A DNA stretch of 64,000 bases from Gibbula magus (Eukaryota; Mollusca; Gastropoda; Trochida; Trochidae). How positions within the stretch are numbered: the stretch's first letter is position 1; the number at the start of each line of letters is the position of its first letter. Positions 1 through 13,273 of the stretch are shown piece by piece. The DNA lies in contig OW388291.1 of NCBI GenBank assembly GCA_936450465.1, forward strand, positions 32,836,656 through 32,900,655. Direction: 5' to 3'. The translations under genes were made by a program, and so were the position numbers. A model generated the notes under the pieces. That model worked only from the letters and a program-made list of their open reading frames with translations, searched no databases and was not told where the DNA came from.

Positions 1-1829
1 AGAGTCACCATTAGCCAAAAAATATGTACACAATATTTCAACGTTTTGGTGCCTTTCGTACTGGAAAAGATGATGAAAAAAAGATGATTATGGTTGTTAG
101 GTTATGACCCATGTGATCCTATTTTTATAATTTGGAATCTCAACTGGCCAAAATGTCAGTTCTCTTAGAGTCATTGTTTCTGGAGAAGTAGAAAAAGTGA
201 AAAATTTACGGATGGACAAACGGACTTAGGCCAGACACTATGCCATGCCATAAGCCCATAAGGCCAAAGACTAATTTTAAATGTATTGCAAGAAAATTTT
301 TTTAGTAAACTTTTCAGGTAAAACAGAAAGATATATGCAATCGTAAAACGGAGACTGTCCAAGAAAATGTGACACAAGAGTTCAAAACGTCTCTGATCAT
401 GTTGTCTTGGACGTGCACCAAATTCACGTACACAAGAAACCTCAGCCTACAAGATATAAGATATTTCGATCAACGAGCGATTAAATAGTTACATCATCTG
501 ATTTTATTTGTGAAAAACACATGTTTTAAACAAATGTCGATTAAGTATCAAAAGGTGTTTTTTTTGTTGCTTTTTTTGCTCCTTGTGCTTGAAAGCCCTG
601 ATGGGCTAATGGCATAATATTACCCGGCTTCCGTCAGTCGTTCCATAAACTTTTCGCTGAACCTTCTTCTCAGGTATGAACATCTCAAAATTTCAGTAGA
701 CAAGAGTATTTGAACAGAGAAATAAAGGTATCATACTTTCATGTATACCATTTTGAGTGCCTCTTAACACAACACGTGTCTCTCATCTATGTATGACAAT
801 ATATAACCAGTAAGAGAATTATGAAACAGGTACGGGTATGTAGTTGTAGGTGTCTTTATGGACGGTGTCGTGCGTGACTTGGGATTGGGGCTTGTGTTGC
901 ATGGCTCCATTTATTTATTTTATCACTGATAGTCATTTTTATGCGTAAGGTCAACAAACAATTTGTTCTTCAATTCAGATGAGGCCTTAAAGGTAGGGTT
1001 CTGTCGCCATGTTGGATATTTTGCATTACGTGAAATGAAAACATGCTATACTGTACCCGATTTGGCAACTTGTTGATAACTAAAGACATACAATGATAGA
1101 GTATTCACATAGTAACACATAACATGTAATCAAACTAATCAACAAGTTGCTGTTATGCTGTAGCGAGGTTTTCCCGACTCGCAGCGCCGATGAATGGCTT
1201 CAGTTCTTATTGTTTTATTTTTCAACAAATGTGCGCTTGTGTTTATCAAGTTTTGAAATATAAAGTCATCAAAATGTTACCTTCATTAGTATCTTTCAAT
1301 TTCACTGGGTTTTAATCATGTATTATTAACTTATATGTGTAAACAGGAATATCCTCCCGAATTTCGTTTCCACAAAAAATACCCCGATAGAAGCCTCCTT
1401 TTAAATCAGTAACCAACAGTTCGGTATTGGTGTCACCACGATGCTACAAATACCTCCCAAATCATTATACTGCAAGCGTGGCTTTCTGGTTGGTGAAAAC
1501 GCAACAATAGAATTACAATTAACATGATTAAGGTTCAGTGCACAAGTTAAAACATAGTTCTCTTCATTTGTGCTACAGTTTCATAATGACCCCTCTGAAA
1601 TGTTTGGTGCGTTTGTGAGAATATTTTCTTTGGTATTGAATCATTTGTTTGGGATGCAAATTTTGTCAAAGTTTATAAAACTAGTGTTTCTTTTGCCCGT
1701 GAGGTTATTAGAATATATGAATGTCATTTTCTTGAGTCAGAGGTATTCTCTGAATGAAGAAGTTTTTATTCAAAATAAAATACTTAATAGCCACAATAAA
1801 AAAAAATCCAATCGTGTTAGAGAAGGAAC
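1..1829. other. AT-rich non-coding stretch, no gene seen
   Basis: I see no gene here. The longest open frame (1570-1968, plus strand) starts at a GTG, is rich in hydrophobic residues encoded by A/T codons, and runs into the segmental duplication at 1830. I treat it as chance. No tRNA, rRNA or element ends were recognised. Confidence 0.5.
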
Positions 1830-3360
1830 AATGCAGGAAACCATAATGGTATATTTATTTGCAAATACTATCTTGGAAGTCCAAAATTTAACCCTTCCCG
1901 AATACAAAATGTTAATTTGGTACACATATGTACACATATTCAATGTAGCCATCGTGTCGTCATGGTGATTACATCAACTTGGAACTGTAAACAAGTTAAT
2001 AAAACCCTATAAATTGGATTTATAACATCGAAAAATCAGATATTGAACTGATAATATGATTCAGCTGGATATGTAACAGCGAAAACGAAATGTTATTGAA
2101 TCGTACTCAATTACAAGGTTGACATATACATCAATGTATGATATATCTAATAAAGTTGTTATTACTACCCTATAGCCTCATACAGTTTCAAAAGTTGCAA
2201 TATCAGTGATGTCGGCTGATAAAGTTCAAAGCGTTTTAATAACAAGGGACATAATGCCTTGTATGCTACAAAGGACTCTTCTGTATCTGTTTCAAAGCTG
2301 AAGAAACTGTTAGATGATGTAGTAAAGGTGCAGTTAATATACGTTCGAATGTTGTAACGATTCTTTTGACAATTTGGGCACTACTACAATTTGGTTTCTG
2401 AACAACATTTATACATTTCTCTCTATCAACAAACAAGTTGTTAATGTTTCATGAACTTTGATACTTTAAATGAAATGATTGGTGTTGCAATCTGAGTTGT
2501 CTGGGCAAGTAATATTGACGACAATAAACGTGATTTAATCTTGTTTGAAGAACACCTGACTCCAGTTAAAGGATCAAGTATCGATATTCTTGGAACAAAT
2601 GGATAGAATATACAAATGTCATATGTCGTCTAGATTGACTTTATGGTTTTAGTACTGTGCATTTTTAAATACAATATGAATAAATAGATCCTTTTATTAG
2701 ACTTATTAGATATATTCACATATAGGAATGGTAAACTATGACTATTGTTTAGTAAGTATGTCTAAGCATCATGGTAATAACGCATCTAAAAACTACCATT
2801 TCACAGTACTGTCAATCTTCAGTTTATACTCATGAGTCAGTGCACGAAGACATGTTGTTAATGATTATGGAATAATCAACTTACAATATTTTATTCATCT
2901 CTTTCATATGTCTTTTGATTTCTATAAAGATTGACATTTCTTTAGATAATGCGTTATTTTTAATAACATGTCTATCTTAACTCTGCTTTAATAATATTAA
3001 AGTGTGAATATCAAAAGTTAATAAGTATGTGGGGTGATTATACGGCTAAGCTTTGATCATGGACCATAAGGATTATAAATGCAAATAATGTTTCTATCAG
3101 TAGTATGAGGATATTCCTATTACCTAATTCTCTTTAAGTTAGTGATAGATAATATATAGACATATCCATTTGATTATGTACTTCTTATCCTGCATGACGG
3201 CTGTTATAAAAAGCTGCTTCAAATCACTGAATGCAGACATAAGACACCGAAAGAAGACGAATACTTATATATACTATAGTGAGATTTAATACCTGTTGCA
3301 ATCAGATGATCAGAGGCAGTTTGGGGATCTTACTTTTCAAATGATGTCCTGGGGTGACCT
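1830..3360 (+). repeat. Segmental duplication, copy 1
   Basis: This roughly 1.5-kb non-coding stretch matches, in the same orientation, 22505-22998 followed by 26645-27610. Shared landmarks in order are GATTCAGCTGGATATGTAAC (2054 and 22713), GACGACAATAAACGTGATTT (2518 and 26745), and CAAATCACTGAAT followed by AGACATAAGACACCGAA (about 3220 and 27475). The copies differ by many substitutions and small indels, so the duplication is old. The second copy is split by about 3.6 kb. No coding capacity is conserved between the copies. Confidence 0.8.
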
Positions 3361-4660
3361 CGACATAATGTCGGCATGTGCATGGTCGTTAGAATATGTG
3401 CGATATTCGCTGTGTTCAAACATGTATTCAATATCAAGACAAAATTAACATGATTCTTTGTTGTTAAATATTGTATGTGATTATATATATTAGGTGTGTG
3501 GATCTTATGAAACAATATACTTTGAATCTAAATGTATTGGTTAATGCCTCTAACAGCAGGAAGGAGTAAGTAGAACAAGAGTAAGTATCAAATGTCTCAT
3601 TCATGATTCATACTCCTCTCAAAGTTCTTTCTGGAGATTAAAAATTTAAGGAGTTCACCATTTCATGTAGCTGATTGCCCCCGATTGTGACATTCCTCAA
3701 TTTATGTCTGGAAGAGTTTGATTCATAGAGTAGTTTGATTCATGATTCATGTGTCTAACATTTTGGAAAGCTTTCAAAATAAAGTTTATACCTGATGACA
3801 TTGTCAGTGTCTTCTACTACAATATAAGTACATGTGTTAAAAGTTAAATGATGCTGCTTGATGATTGAATATGAGTTTAACTGTTTGCTCTGGAACATGA
3901 ATGATATCAAAGTTATATTAAAACCTTTGTGAACGGAAGGAGATAACTAATGGTAGCGACTAACATTCAGTTCACCTTATATCTTTTTAAAATGTCAATA
4001 GCTTTTCCTTCCCCGAAAAAGTAATTCAATTTCGGAAGTTGTTGATTGTTGTTTGTATACATTATTGTTTTTGAAGACGGCTTTACGTTTTAGTACAAGA
4101 AAACACTTTATTTAAAATGGAGATTAATTCTTTACACAAATACTTGATTCTCTCATCCAATAAACTCAGCTGTCCAAATATAAAAGTGATATATTTCCCT
4201 TTTCTCCAACTTTCCGGTTCACTAATCTAATGATCACCAGCCTTGAGAGAGGATTACAAAGAGGATTGTATGCACGTTGTAAACCTTTTTTGTTCTTGTT
4301 GGACTTCAGTTCGGAAATAAATAAAATTTTATATCTACTGAAATCATATTTCAAAGAAGTAAAAATAGCTATCAATTAATAACTATGTCTTTTTAAAAAT
4401 TATATTTTGATTTGACTGTTTTACGTGTAGAATCCATCGTTAATTCGTGTTCAGAAAAGTGTTGTTATCAGAAACATGCTCTACTGTGAATTGTCATATA
4501 ATTTACTGTAAATCTAAAACATATACAGAATTTTCTTAGTGAAATGGCATACAGATTATATGAAACAATAGACAAGTTGGTAAGGTTGTATGTTATCCAT
4601 AACTTGATACTACACAATATAAAACAGCTTTAAAACCAGTTGCTGAATCCCGTTTTAAGT
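3361..4660. other. Non-coding, nothing recognised
   Basis: AT-rich sequence with only short frames (for example 3330-3515 and 4166-4375, minus), none resembling a known protein. No repeats with clear ends. Confidence 0.5.
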
Positions 4661-4663
4661 CGA

Positions 4664-4735
4664 GGTATCGGTGGCCGAGTGGATAGGTCAAGTCAGTGCT
4701 AGCGACTGGTACGTGACTGTGTAAGCTTTAATTAA
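4664..4735 (+). repeat. tRNA-like SINE head (truncated)
   Basis: The stretch contains GGTGGCCGAGTGGATAGG, which fits a tRNA-type A box (TGGCCGAGTGG), followed by a D-arm-like segment. No B box follows, so it is a truncated or decayed SINE rather than a tRNA gene. A related and more complete head lies at 56526-56615. Confidence 0.45.
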
Positions 4736-4949
4736 AAATGATCGCGAAAAATTAAAAGAATGTGTACAGAGGCAATTATATGACAATGGTAATTTGTGGA
4801 AATATTATAACTATAATAATTATAAACAGTTTGAGACAAGCATATGTAGACTTAGACTATCTTAGACAGAATTCGGTTTTGGTAACTGTGACAGATCATT
4901 TTGATAAGAAAAGTTAACCTGAAAAAAACAGTTTGACAAGCATCAGTCA

Positions 4950-5015
4950 AAGTCAAGTCAAGTCAAAAGTGTTTCATGTATTTAAGGCCTCCGGCCCACA
5001 TACAAAATATACATA
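4950..5015 (-). repeat. LINE 3' tail, antisense
   Basis: Read on the minus strand, this gives GGCCGGAGGCCTTAAATACA and ends in a short TTGAC-type tandem tail. The GGCC-x-GGCCTT core followed by a TACATGAA-like stretch matches the 3' ends at 17120-17166 and 39368-39410. It is therefore a dead-on-arrival 3' fragment of the same broad class of non-LTR retrotransposon. Confidence 0.5.
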
Positions 5016-5342
5016 TACAAATGATAGATAATTACGTAAGGAAGAACCATGTAATTATGATATATTTGACGATTTGGGATGAATATGCAAGTTGAGCGAT
5101 ATTATTTGAACTAGAATATTAAGATTAATCATCCCAATCAACTGTAAATCCTGAGATCAATGCAAAGCTCTTTATGATTCTAAATTGATTTGGCGTGTCA
5201 TCTGGGAATTCCATATGAGATTCGCTCGACTTTGATAAATCTATGTTTATCCTTACTTGCTTGCAAGTAACCATGCAGGAACAAAGAAAGGGAGAGATGA
5301 GTTCTCTCTAATTATGTGACAACATAATTCATCCTGTATGTA

Positions 5343-6890
5343 CACTGCCGTCCAAAAGAAACGCCTAGTTCGTTTCTAATAAGATTTCATAAAATCTTTT
5401 AACAACACGCTAGCAATATTTTAGCATGATGAAATCATACCATTTCTGCACTATATTGTCAAGTTTCAGAACTTCAACCACTGTTACAAAAGAATGGTGA
5501 TTGTTTAAATGAGACATGGGTAAGTTGTTCAGTATTCGATCAATGTTTAATTAGAAACATTTCATTGAAAGAGATTTACAATAAGATGTGAGTTCAATAA
5601 CGTGTATGGCCACCGCGAACAGCAATACAGGCATGCACTCGTCGACGCATTGACGTGGTTAGACGTCGGATAACTGCAGGAGTGATGCGTCTCCATTCTT
5701 CTTGCAAGGCCTGAATGAGGTCATTTCTGTTCAAAATAGTCATTTGTCGCTTCCGAATCTGTCTATCCAAATGATCCCAAACATGCTCAATGGGATTGAG
5801 GTCAGGGGAATTAGCTCGCCATGGAATTGTATTCACGTTCTGCGCCTGCAAGAAGTTGGCTGTACGACGAGCAGTGTGGATAGGCGCATTGTCTTGCTGC
5901 ATCAATAATCTTTGGTTCTGCTGTAGGAATGGAATCAAAACAGGTCGTAAAACCTGGTCAATGTACTCCTGGGCATTCAAATTGCCATTTACAATAACGA
6001 GATCTATCTTTCTGTCTCCAAAGATGCCTCCCCAGACCATCACCCCTCCACCTCCAAATGCTCTCACCTCTTGAACACATTCACGCATGAAGCGCTCCCC
6101 ACGGCGACGCATCACACGCACTCTTCCGTCAGTTACGAACAGTTTGAACCTGCTTTCGTCTTTAAACAACACACGAGCCCAGTTCCGGTTCTGCCATCGC
6201 ATTACTGTACGGGACCACCTCAGTAGATTACGTCGATGACGCGGGGTCAAGGTTACACCGCGGAATGGTCTGTACATCCGAAGCCCATACCTTCGAAGTC
6301 GTCTACCTAATGTCTGCCTACTCACAGCGTGCCCAAGTGATGACGCTGCAGATGACGTCATAGTAAGAAACCGATTACGTAGGTGTATTAACCGGAAGTA
6401 GCGGTCTTCATTGGGTGTGGTCACGGGCGGACGTCCAGTTCTTGGTCGATCTGAGGTTTCACCAGTATCACGAACCCTTCTCACCAGTCTTGTAATGGTT
6501 GATGTGTGGCAATTAAAGGTTCTGGCCACATGGTCCTGAGTCGCACACCCTGCTGCAGCATCCCAACTGCTCGCTCACGCTTCACCTGCGATAACCTTGG
6601 CATTTTCGTTTTGGTAATTCACATCAGAAAGGTCGATTGAGACAGCTCGATCTCCTTTTATACTCGAATATGGCACGTGCAACCGAATTTGCATGCTTTG
6701 CATGATCTTCTCTTTAAAATCAATTTTCTTCAAAGATGTTGACGCAGGTTGCGTTTTATCAACGATTTCAATGAGTAGACATACCAATTAATGTTTCAGC
6801 ATATCTTTGCAACAAAAAAAAATAAATAAATGCTGGAAATTATGTTTTGGTATAAAAATATTATGTAGGCGTTTTTTTTGGACGGCAGTG
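5343..6890 (-). mobile_element. Tc1-type DNA transposon, complete ends
   Basis: The ends are 23-bp inverted repeats starting CACTGCCGTCCAAAA (5343-5365 and 6868-6890) with a single mismatch. Both sides are flanked by a TA dinucleotide (5341-5342 and 6891-6892), the target duplication expected for Tc1/mariner elements. At 1548 bp the element has the usual size of a Tc1 transposon with short terminal repeats. It encodes one transposase on the minus strand. Intact ends make it potentially mobilisable in trans by a related transposase. Confidence 0.93.
5594..6603 (-). pseudogene. Tc1-family transposase, one early frameshift
   Basis: This is a cut-and-paste DDE transposase acting on the flanking inverted repeats. 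From the GTG codon at 6529 down to the stop the frame is open for 311 codons. It shows a helix-turn-helix stretch (THTSxxTxxTRLVRRVRDTG-like), a TGRPP motif, and the triad in FKDES, QQDNAPIHTA and SPDLNPIEHVWD (Asp, Asp, then Glu 34 residues on). No ATG lies at 6529. The expected start is the ATG at 6603-6601, which opens with MPRLSQVKRERAVG, typical of the family, but in a different frame. The spacing implies loss of a single base near 6550. I infer that this copy is inactive through that one lesion, so it died recently. Confidence 0.9.
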
Positions 6891-6892
6891 TA

Positions 6893-9869
6893 CCTTACTC
6901 AAGAAAGTGGCTGGCATTGATCTGTATTGTTAGTTAGCCACATTCATTACACCCCCGATGATTCCAGGTAATGTTAAACAGATATATCTGAACATTTGGA
7001 GTTATCGAGGATGTTTTCATTCAGTAAATTTGTCAACAGTTTATTATAAGTAAAAAACAGGATAATTGAATATAATATCAGTTTATAATAAATATAGTTA
7101 GCAGCATTTACAGAAGCAGTAGTACAAGGTTGTGAAAAATAGGCATGGAACAGGGAAAATATCAATGGCAATCAATATTGTACTTCAGTGACAGTGGTGA
7201 TATACCTAATGCTTGTAAGTAAAACTTGAAAATGTCGGTCATTATATATTTGTACTTCATCTGGATGTAACTGACAGAAGGGAAGCATCCCTGCACCATG
7301 ATTCTCGAACTTAATATAGTATATGCTATGAACATATCAGTGCATGTGGAATTATATCATTGATAGAATAATTTCAATTTTAAGTTGTTGATTTGGTTCC
7401 TTGACTGAACAATCGACGACAATTTGTCATGCTACTCAAATAACTATGGATTAAATTCAGCTATGTAACACTTTGTTCATAGTCTTAAAAAGTGAGTTTT
7501 TGATTGATGTAGCCGTGTCGGTGTAATTCCTTTGAAAGGATAACAACTGTAAAAAAACGTTAAATTACCTGTGCAACATCAACTGTCCGATACTCCGCCA
7601 AGAAACTGTATAGTAAACAATGTAGTGACGTCAGATTGCAGTACACGAGCCATATATCTGTTCACAATTTATAAACATTCGCTACTCCTTTCAAGTTGTA
7701 TTTAACTCATTTAATTAAATGCTGGAAAGATTATATACATCGTTCGAGGGGAGAATGCCAATGAAGTGTTGAGTTTCAGTAGCGAGGCTATCGGTATCAA
7801 AATAATGAAATACAATTTAATGATTACCATAACATAATGTACGACAATACACAGTGAGTTTCTCGCTTGAAAAATAGGTCTGTTGTAGCATTTTTTATTG
7901 CCGTGTATTTCTGTGTTGGTCGGTGTTGGTCGGTATATGTCAGAACTATTTAATTAAGTTATTGTACAATATGACGGGAGAGGTCCTTCCAAAGCAAAGT
8001 GTCTATCGGTTACAGACAATTGAATTTACTGGATCAGAAATTAACAATGCTGGCTTTTCTCCCTTTCATCGAATTGTAATTTCCCAAAGACTTTCATCGA
8101 ATATGCATGTGTTTGCTATTAACAAACTACATAGAATCATCATTCCTTTGAATGGAAGTATAGATGTCCAGTGTATAAAATAACATTTAAATGTTTATTA
8201 TAGTTACAATACAATCTACATATTCCGTTTCATTCATTTCCCAAATGTGAACAAAAACCATGTTGAGTTAAAAGTCATTAGCTAGATAGCTGATAGAATC
8301 ACACCATTGTTTGTTTTAAGTATTAAAGATTTGTATTAGCACTACAATGTGTTAAAGGTCATTTCTGATTGGAACAGGCCTAGGACATTTACTTCTATGT
8401 GTAATTAGCATCTGAGACGGCTGTAATTAAACGACAGATACATCGTAGATAGATAAATATAGTTGGTCTGATTTCTTCAAATATGAATATTATAGACATA
8501 TTGACACCATTATCTTTACACTTTGCCTCAGAAACTTGTTCGAAGATTGAAATAAGACGTAATTACTTCACAATATGATTTCCCCCTCATTATGTATTGC
8601 TATTGCAAATTTACTTTTGACACTAACTGTCCATCTTCAGTTACGACTTGATATTTGAATATTAAAGACATCACATGATCCACTATTAGCTTTCGAGTAA
8701 CACTAAGTGACACTCTACCCAAACACTACCTATTCATTCCTTACAAAATATGTTTAACATGAGGGCTCGTGATGAAGAATGTTGAGAATGGCAAAAATTA
8801 TTTCTTCATCTTGGAAAAAATTGATGAAAGTGGTTCAACGTTGGTACATGCTTCTAATGTATGCCAGTAACTGTTGTAACATTGTGGTGGCATTGCGTTT
8901 CTTTTCAAGTCCACTTGTTAAAATGTAAGTTTTCAACTAACAAATAGTCCAATGCATGGTGAAGTATAGAGTTCATGGATCTATTTTTCTTCCTTTTCAT
9001 CTAAAAAAAACCATCTAAAATAATTACCTTTGCATTCCCGAACTTTAAATAAAGACAATACATGAGATTAGAACGTTATGTTAAGCTTTGATGTAAACAA
9101 AAACTTGAATTGGTTTGCTATTCATATAAGATTTCTTATCTTGATTGTCGTTTTTTCTCTGCTACATATGTCCAACTGAGAATATGATGAATTCAATTAT
9201 CTGTTTAATTAACATGCTAAGAAAGGAATTACATGTACAGTTTTATAGCAACATAAAGAGTCAGTCGTTATGAAGATAATGTTACTTCAATGTAAGAAAC
9301 TGCAAGCAACCAGTAATTGTCACAATATTTTTTATTATTTAATCTGTACTTATGATATGTTGGTAATGACAGCTACTGCATGTAGTTGCCCATCATGGTT
9401 AAATGACTTTTGTTTGTTTTCTTGATAATGAATCAGGGTCAGGTTTATGATTCTGAAGGGAATTAAGATGCTTTTTCCTCTGAAAAGGACAATCCAGTAG
9501 AGCTTCGTTTGCACGTAAACATAGTCATGACAACGAATGTTTTCCAAACCAGAATTATTTCCTTTGATGCGATGTTTCTCCTTTTTATTGTTTAAGACAA
9601 GTTACAAAAATAATTTAATTAGTCAAAACCCTGTAAGGTTTATTAGCAGCATAATGCAAATATGATATTCACATATTGCTATAATACCTTTAATTTTTTC
9701 TGGAGGAATTTCAAAAACACGTCTTTGCAGTGCATTTGAAGTGTTCTGCATATGAAAACAAAATTGTCTGGACAACCTTATGTTACAACAGTTCGTTTTA
9801 GGAAATTGCATACAAGCATTTAGAGCAGACCATCTACACTTGTTAGAAAGTCCTTATATCCTTACACCA
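6893..9869. other. Non-coding, nothing recognised
   Basis: AT-rich sequence with scattered frames under 90 codons (7923-8183 plus is the longest). None has family motifs, splice context or composition unlike its surroundings. Confidence 0.45.
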
Positions 9870-9962
9870 GGGTAATAATGTGTGTAGCGCTTTGAGCATG
9901 GCCCTTTGTGTTGTGGAGTCCAGCGCGATATAAGTATCCTCATTATTATTATTATTATTATA
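9870..9962 (+). repeat. SINE-type 3' end with ATT microsatellite tail
   Basis: The segment contains GTAGCGCTTTGAGCATGG, then GCGCGATATAAGTATCCTC, and ends in (ATT)n. This layout (a GCGC-TTTGAG block, a GCGCGATATAAGT block, an ATT tail) is a common 3' domain of invertebrate SINEs. No tRNA-like head is visible directly upstream, so it appears 5' truncated. Confidence 0.5.
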
Positions 9963-10543
9963 TCACTGTTACACACACCATGCTGTAGTGGGTTCAAATG
10001 AATTGTGTTTCATTGCCTCATTATTGGATTTTTACACATGGGAAATGAATCATCGTGTTCCAGATAGGCGAAAAAGAAGGTCATTAGTCTTGATCTTTTT
10101 TTATTAGTTTAGCATCCGAAAATACTTTTCGTGTATCAGCACAGATATAAGAGCACATTTTGTACCATAACATGTCCAAATTACATATACTAATCGAGGA
10201 GTGTAAAGGGTATTCTAGAAACATTAGCTGATTCATCACATTCGGTTTGGTTCTGGACATGGAAAAAACACTCCATGTCAATTTAAAGGCAAATGAGAAA
10301 CCTTCTTACAATAAACATCATTTATTTCATTTGATTGGGTAATGTACTATTTTATCTTCTCAGAAATTGTCTTATATTAATAAATATATCAAAACAAGTA
10401 AACTTCTTCATAGTTCAAGTAATATATACATAAAAAAACAAAGCCTGAAAATGGTTTGGATTCCCGACCGGTTTCACACTCAGTGATCATCATTGGATAT
10501 TTATGACGTTGTCTTTCTATGATGTCACAGAACAAAGGGCGCA
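9963..10543. other. Non-coding, nothing recognised
   Basis: Short frames only (10084-10281 minus is typical). This stretch leads into the left inverted end of the Penelope-like element. Confidence 0.4.
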
Positions 10544-11289
10544 TAACTCATACAATACGTCATCTATGATGTTATATGTAGAAATTGTGGAAATATTTCG
10601 TCCTATATATCAAGTTAGCATCAGTAACTGATTTAAAGCTAAGACCTATAGATTGAGTAATTTTGTTGACATTTTATTTAAAACCTTTAACTAAGCATGT
10701 TAAAAATTATATACGGGACACAACGGATTTCCTCAATAGCCTCCCCCAATCCGTAAAGAGTGGTACCAAATTAGTTAGTTTTGATGTAGTCAACCTGTAC
10801 TCAAATATACCAAACGACTTAAGGCCATCCGTTATTGGTTAGATAAACACCCATCTATTATACCAGAACGAGTATCAAAGGAATTCATTATTGAAAGTGT
10901 ACTGTTCATCTTAAATAATAACACATTCATTTAGATGGTGTCCATTATAAACAGATAAAAGGCACGGCGATGGGGACCAAAATGGCGCCAACATATGCCA
11001 CACTTGTTCTTGGCTATTTGGAAGAGGTATTGTACACTAAAGATGAAAAACAATTTGCGCTAGAATTCAGTACGGAATTTCAAATGCAATTTTTAGATGA
11101 TTGTTTCATCCTATGGAAACGGAGCGAAACTGGTTTAGAATGCCTAACAAATGAATTACACAATTTACATCCAAGTTTGGCATTCACAAAGGAGATAAAC
11201 AATTCACAGCTTCCAAGATTCAAAATTCATTTATTAAGCTCAATTGCCACCAACGGTGGTACAAGAGCAATACAATTATACAAACATAT

Positions 11290-11703
11290 ATACATAAATT
11301 AATCAAGACAGCAGAGAGAGAGAAATATACACATACAGATCCGTGTAAATAAATATTCTCTATTATGTACATAAAATATTTACATAAAATATACATTCAT
11401 CAAAAAAAATAATAATTTATTTTAGCAGTTCTTAAGGATAATGTTTATAAATTTTGCAAGTTTCTTTAGTACTCTAATATCGTTATTTGCCATTAGTTTT
11501 GTAAATTTAATCAGGTTCAGCCAAGTGTAAACTCAGGTATCAATTAGTAATGATCTTTCATTATTCAGTTTAGGACATTTAAGTAAATAATGGTACTCGT
11601 CACCGATTGAAGGGGAGTTACAGAACTTGCATATTCTTTCATGTTTAACAATATTTTCCCTTTTCAGATGTAAAAGTACCCATCTCAAACAATATTGAAG
11701 AAA
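11290..11703 (-). pseudogene. 5'-truncated LINE fragment (C-terminal zinc motif)
   Basis: On the minus strand, 11700-11533 encodes RICKFCNSPSIGDEYHYLLK followed by CP. This is a C-x2-C-x8-H-x5-C motif with the E-x-H-x-L-x-x-CP pattern seen at the C-terminus of many invertebrate non-LTR retrotransposon proteins. The same pattern occurs in the larger LINE at 16855-16925. It interrupts the Penelope frame between its catalytic block and the YYKPT block. The exact ends are uncertain, and I found no clear target duplication. Confidence 0.7.
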
Positions 11704-12417
11704 CAGATGTATACTATAAACCAACTTATTCTAAGCAATATTTGGATTTTAACTCATGTCACCCAAGACATACACAAAACAGTGTCCTATATTCATTAGC
11801 TAGAAGAATACGCATGCTAGTTTCAAATTCAGATCGCGTAGAATATAGACTAAATGAACTAAAAGATCTATTACTATAGAGACACTCTCCAAGGCAAATT
11901 ATTGATGATGCCTTTTGCAAATCAAAGCTAGGTGGTAAAAGCGAAATGATCTCCTTAAAATAAAAGAACAAGTACAAGAAAAGGTACCTTCATATGTATC
12001 CACATTTAACCCTAGAAATCCTGATATATTCTCCAAACTAAAAGAAACGCTTCAACCCTTACAGAAGTGTGATACCTTAAAAGATAAACTTTCACATGTG
12101 TCCCTTATCAAAAGTGAAAGGCAGAGCCGGAGTTAAATATTGACTAGGCCTAATTCGATCAGTCAAGCGAGGATGACAAATCAATTAGTAGGTGTGAACG
12201 ACCAAATTGTGGTACTTGCCTGTATTTATTACAAGGAAAAGAATATACTTTCAAAAGTGGCCATTTATTCCAAGTACGGGAGAACATGATATGCGCGTCA
12301 CAAATAAGGTACCGCTCCTGTCGCTACATTCGACTAAGTGGACATATAGATAGATGCGCCGGGAATAAAACTCCAAATTTTAAAATATTCCCTTTTTACA
12401 AAGTCATGTCAGACAGC

Positions 12418-13185
12418 ATCATTGAAACCAGGGGTACTTTGTTTTGCTCGCTTCACTTTGAAACTAACTCCTGGATTTCTAGGTGACAAAAGGCACGACG
12501 CGCGTTAAATATAACTACCAATCACAGAAAAGTCTATGGCTTTTCTATAGATTAAATCAGCGCTTTCCTTTTATACACGCCCCTTCCCTTGGAGTTTACG
12601 TGGATAACAATGACTTCAGTTCGTTATGACAAAGAGGCTTCATTTTCAGTACATTATTGCATTATTTCACCTTTTCTGTGTATATAGTTCATTGCATATA
12701 TGTATCATAAATTTGTTGACAATCTATAACAACACATTATGTTGTCCAAAGTCTATCATGTTATTACGTTAAATTTATGTTTGATGATGTTTTATTAATG
12801 TATGCAAATTATTTAAAAATGCGCGAATGTTTGTCATTGTCAGTACATGACAAACATATTAGAACTTATTTGCACAAATGTCGCTCATTCAATGCCAGAA
12901 GTATAAAATACAATTTCAGGCAATTAAGACGACGTTGAACTGTTTCGTCAAGCATGTTAGACACTGACACTCGCTTCAAGGTCATTGTTGAAATCATAAT
13001 TTACATCATCATTTGGTTACGCCAAGGAATTTAGAAACACGGTTCGCCATTGGTGTGCTATAATTAGCAAAAGGGACTTTCCATTTTTTGTGAACCCAGC
13101 GCATCGAGCCTTTTGCCACCTAGGAATCCAGGGGTTAGTTTCAAAGTGAAGCGAGCGAAACAAAGTACCTCTGGTTTCCAGGATG
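12418..13185. mobile_element. Non-autonomous inverted-repeat transposon with 10-bp target duplication
   Basis: Long inverted ends of about 75 bp face each other at 12423-12496 and 13109-13182, both reading inward through GAAACCAG, TACTTTGTTT and CTTCACTTTGAAACTAA with a few mismatches. The sequence GTCAGACAGC occurs immediately outside on both sides (12408-12417 and 13186-13195). No transposase is present. A 9-10-bp duplication with long inverted repeats fits Mutator-like (MULE) elements better than hAT or Tc1, but that class call is inference. Confidence 0.82.
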
Positions 13186-13273
13186 GTCAGACAGCGATGA
13201 AAAGAGAAAAATCCAAGAAAACTATTTCATCACAGTCTTTAAACCACGATTAAATAGCATAAATATGTCGTAA

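Larger units (their letters stand above)
10660..13273 (+). pseudogene. Penelope-type reverse transcriptase / GIY-YIG polyprotein, broken
   Basis: This would have copied the element RNA by target-primed reverse transcription. Visible blocks in order: a palm motif A (LVSFDVVNLYSNIP, about 10775-10816), a spoiled helix, the block KGTAMGTKMAPTYATLVLGY (10960-11018), the catalytic FLDDCF (about 11091), then after the LINE insertion YYKPTYSKQYLDF with HPRHTQNS (about 11706-11776), and a Cys linker CxxPxCxxC-like (about 12205). The block before 12418 resumes after 13195 and ends EKIQENYFITVFKPRLNS with the stop at 13271. These blocks fit GIY-YIG-bearing Penelope elements. The GIY-YIG core itself is largely deleted around 12290-12340. 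Frameshifts occur near 10665, 10830 and 10930, and an in-frame TAG lies in the region 11870-11880. It is not functional. Confidence 0.85.

Noticed and set aside
1570..1968. 132-codon plus-strand open frame
   Set aside because: Starts at GTG, composition follows the local AT bias, crosses the edge of a non-coding segmental duplication, and has no motif.
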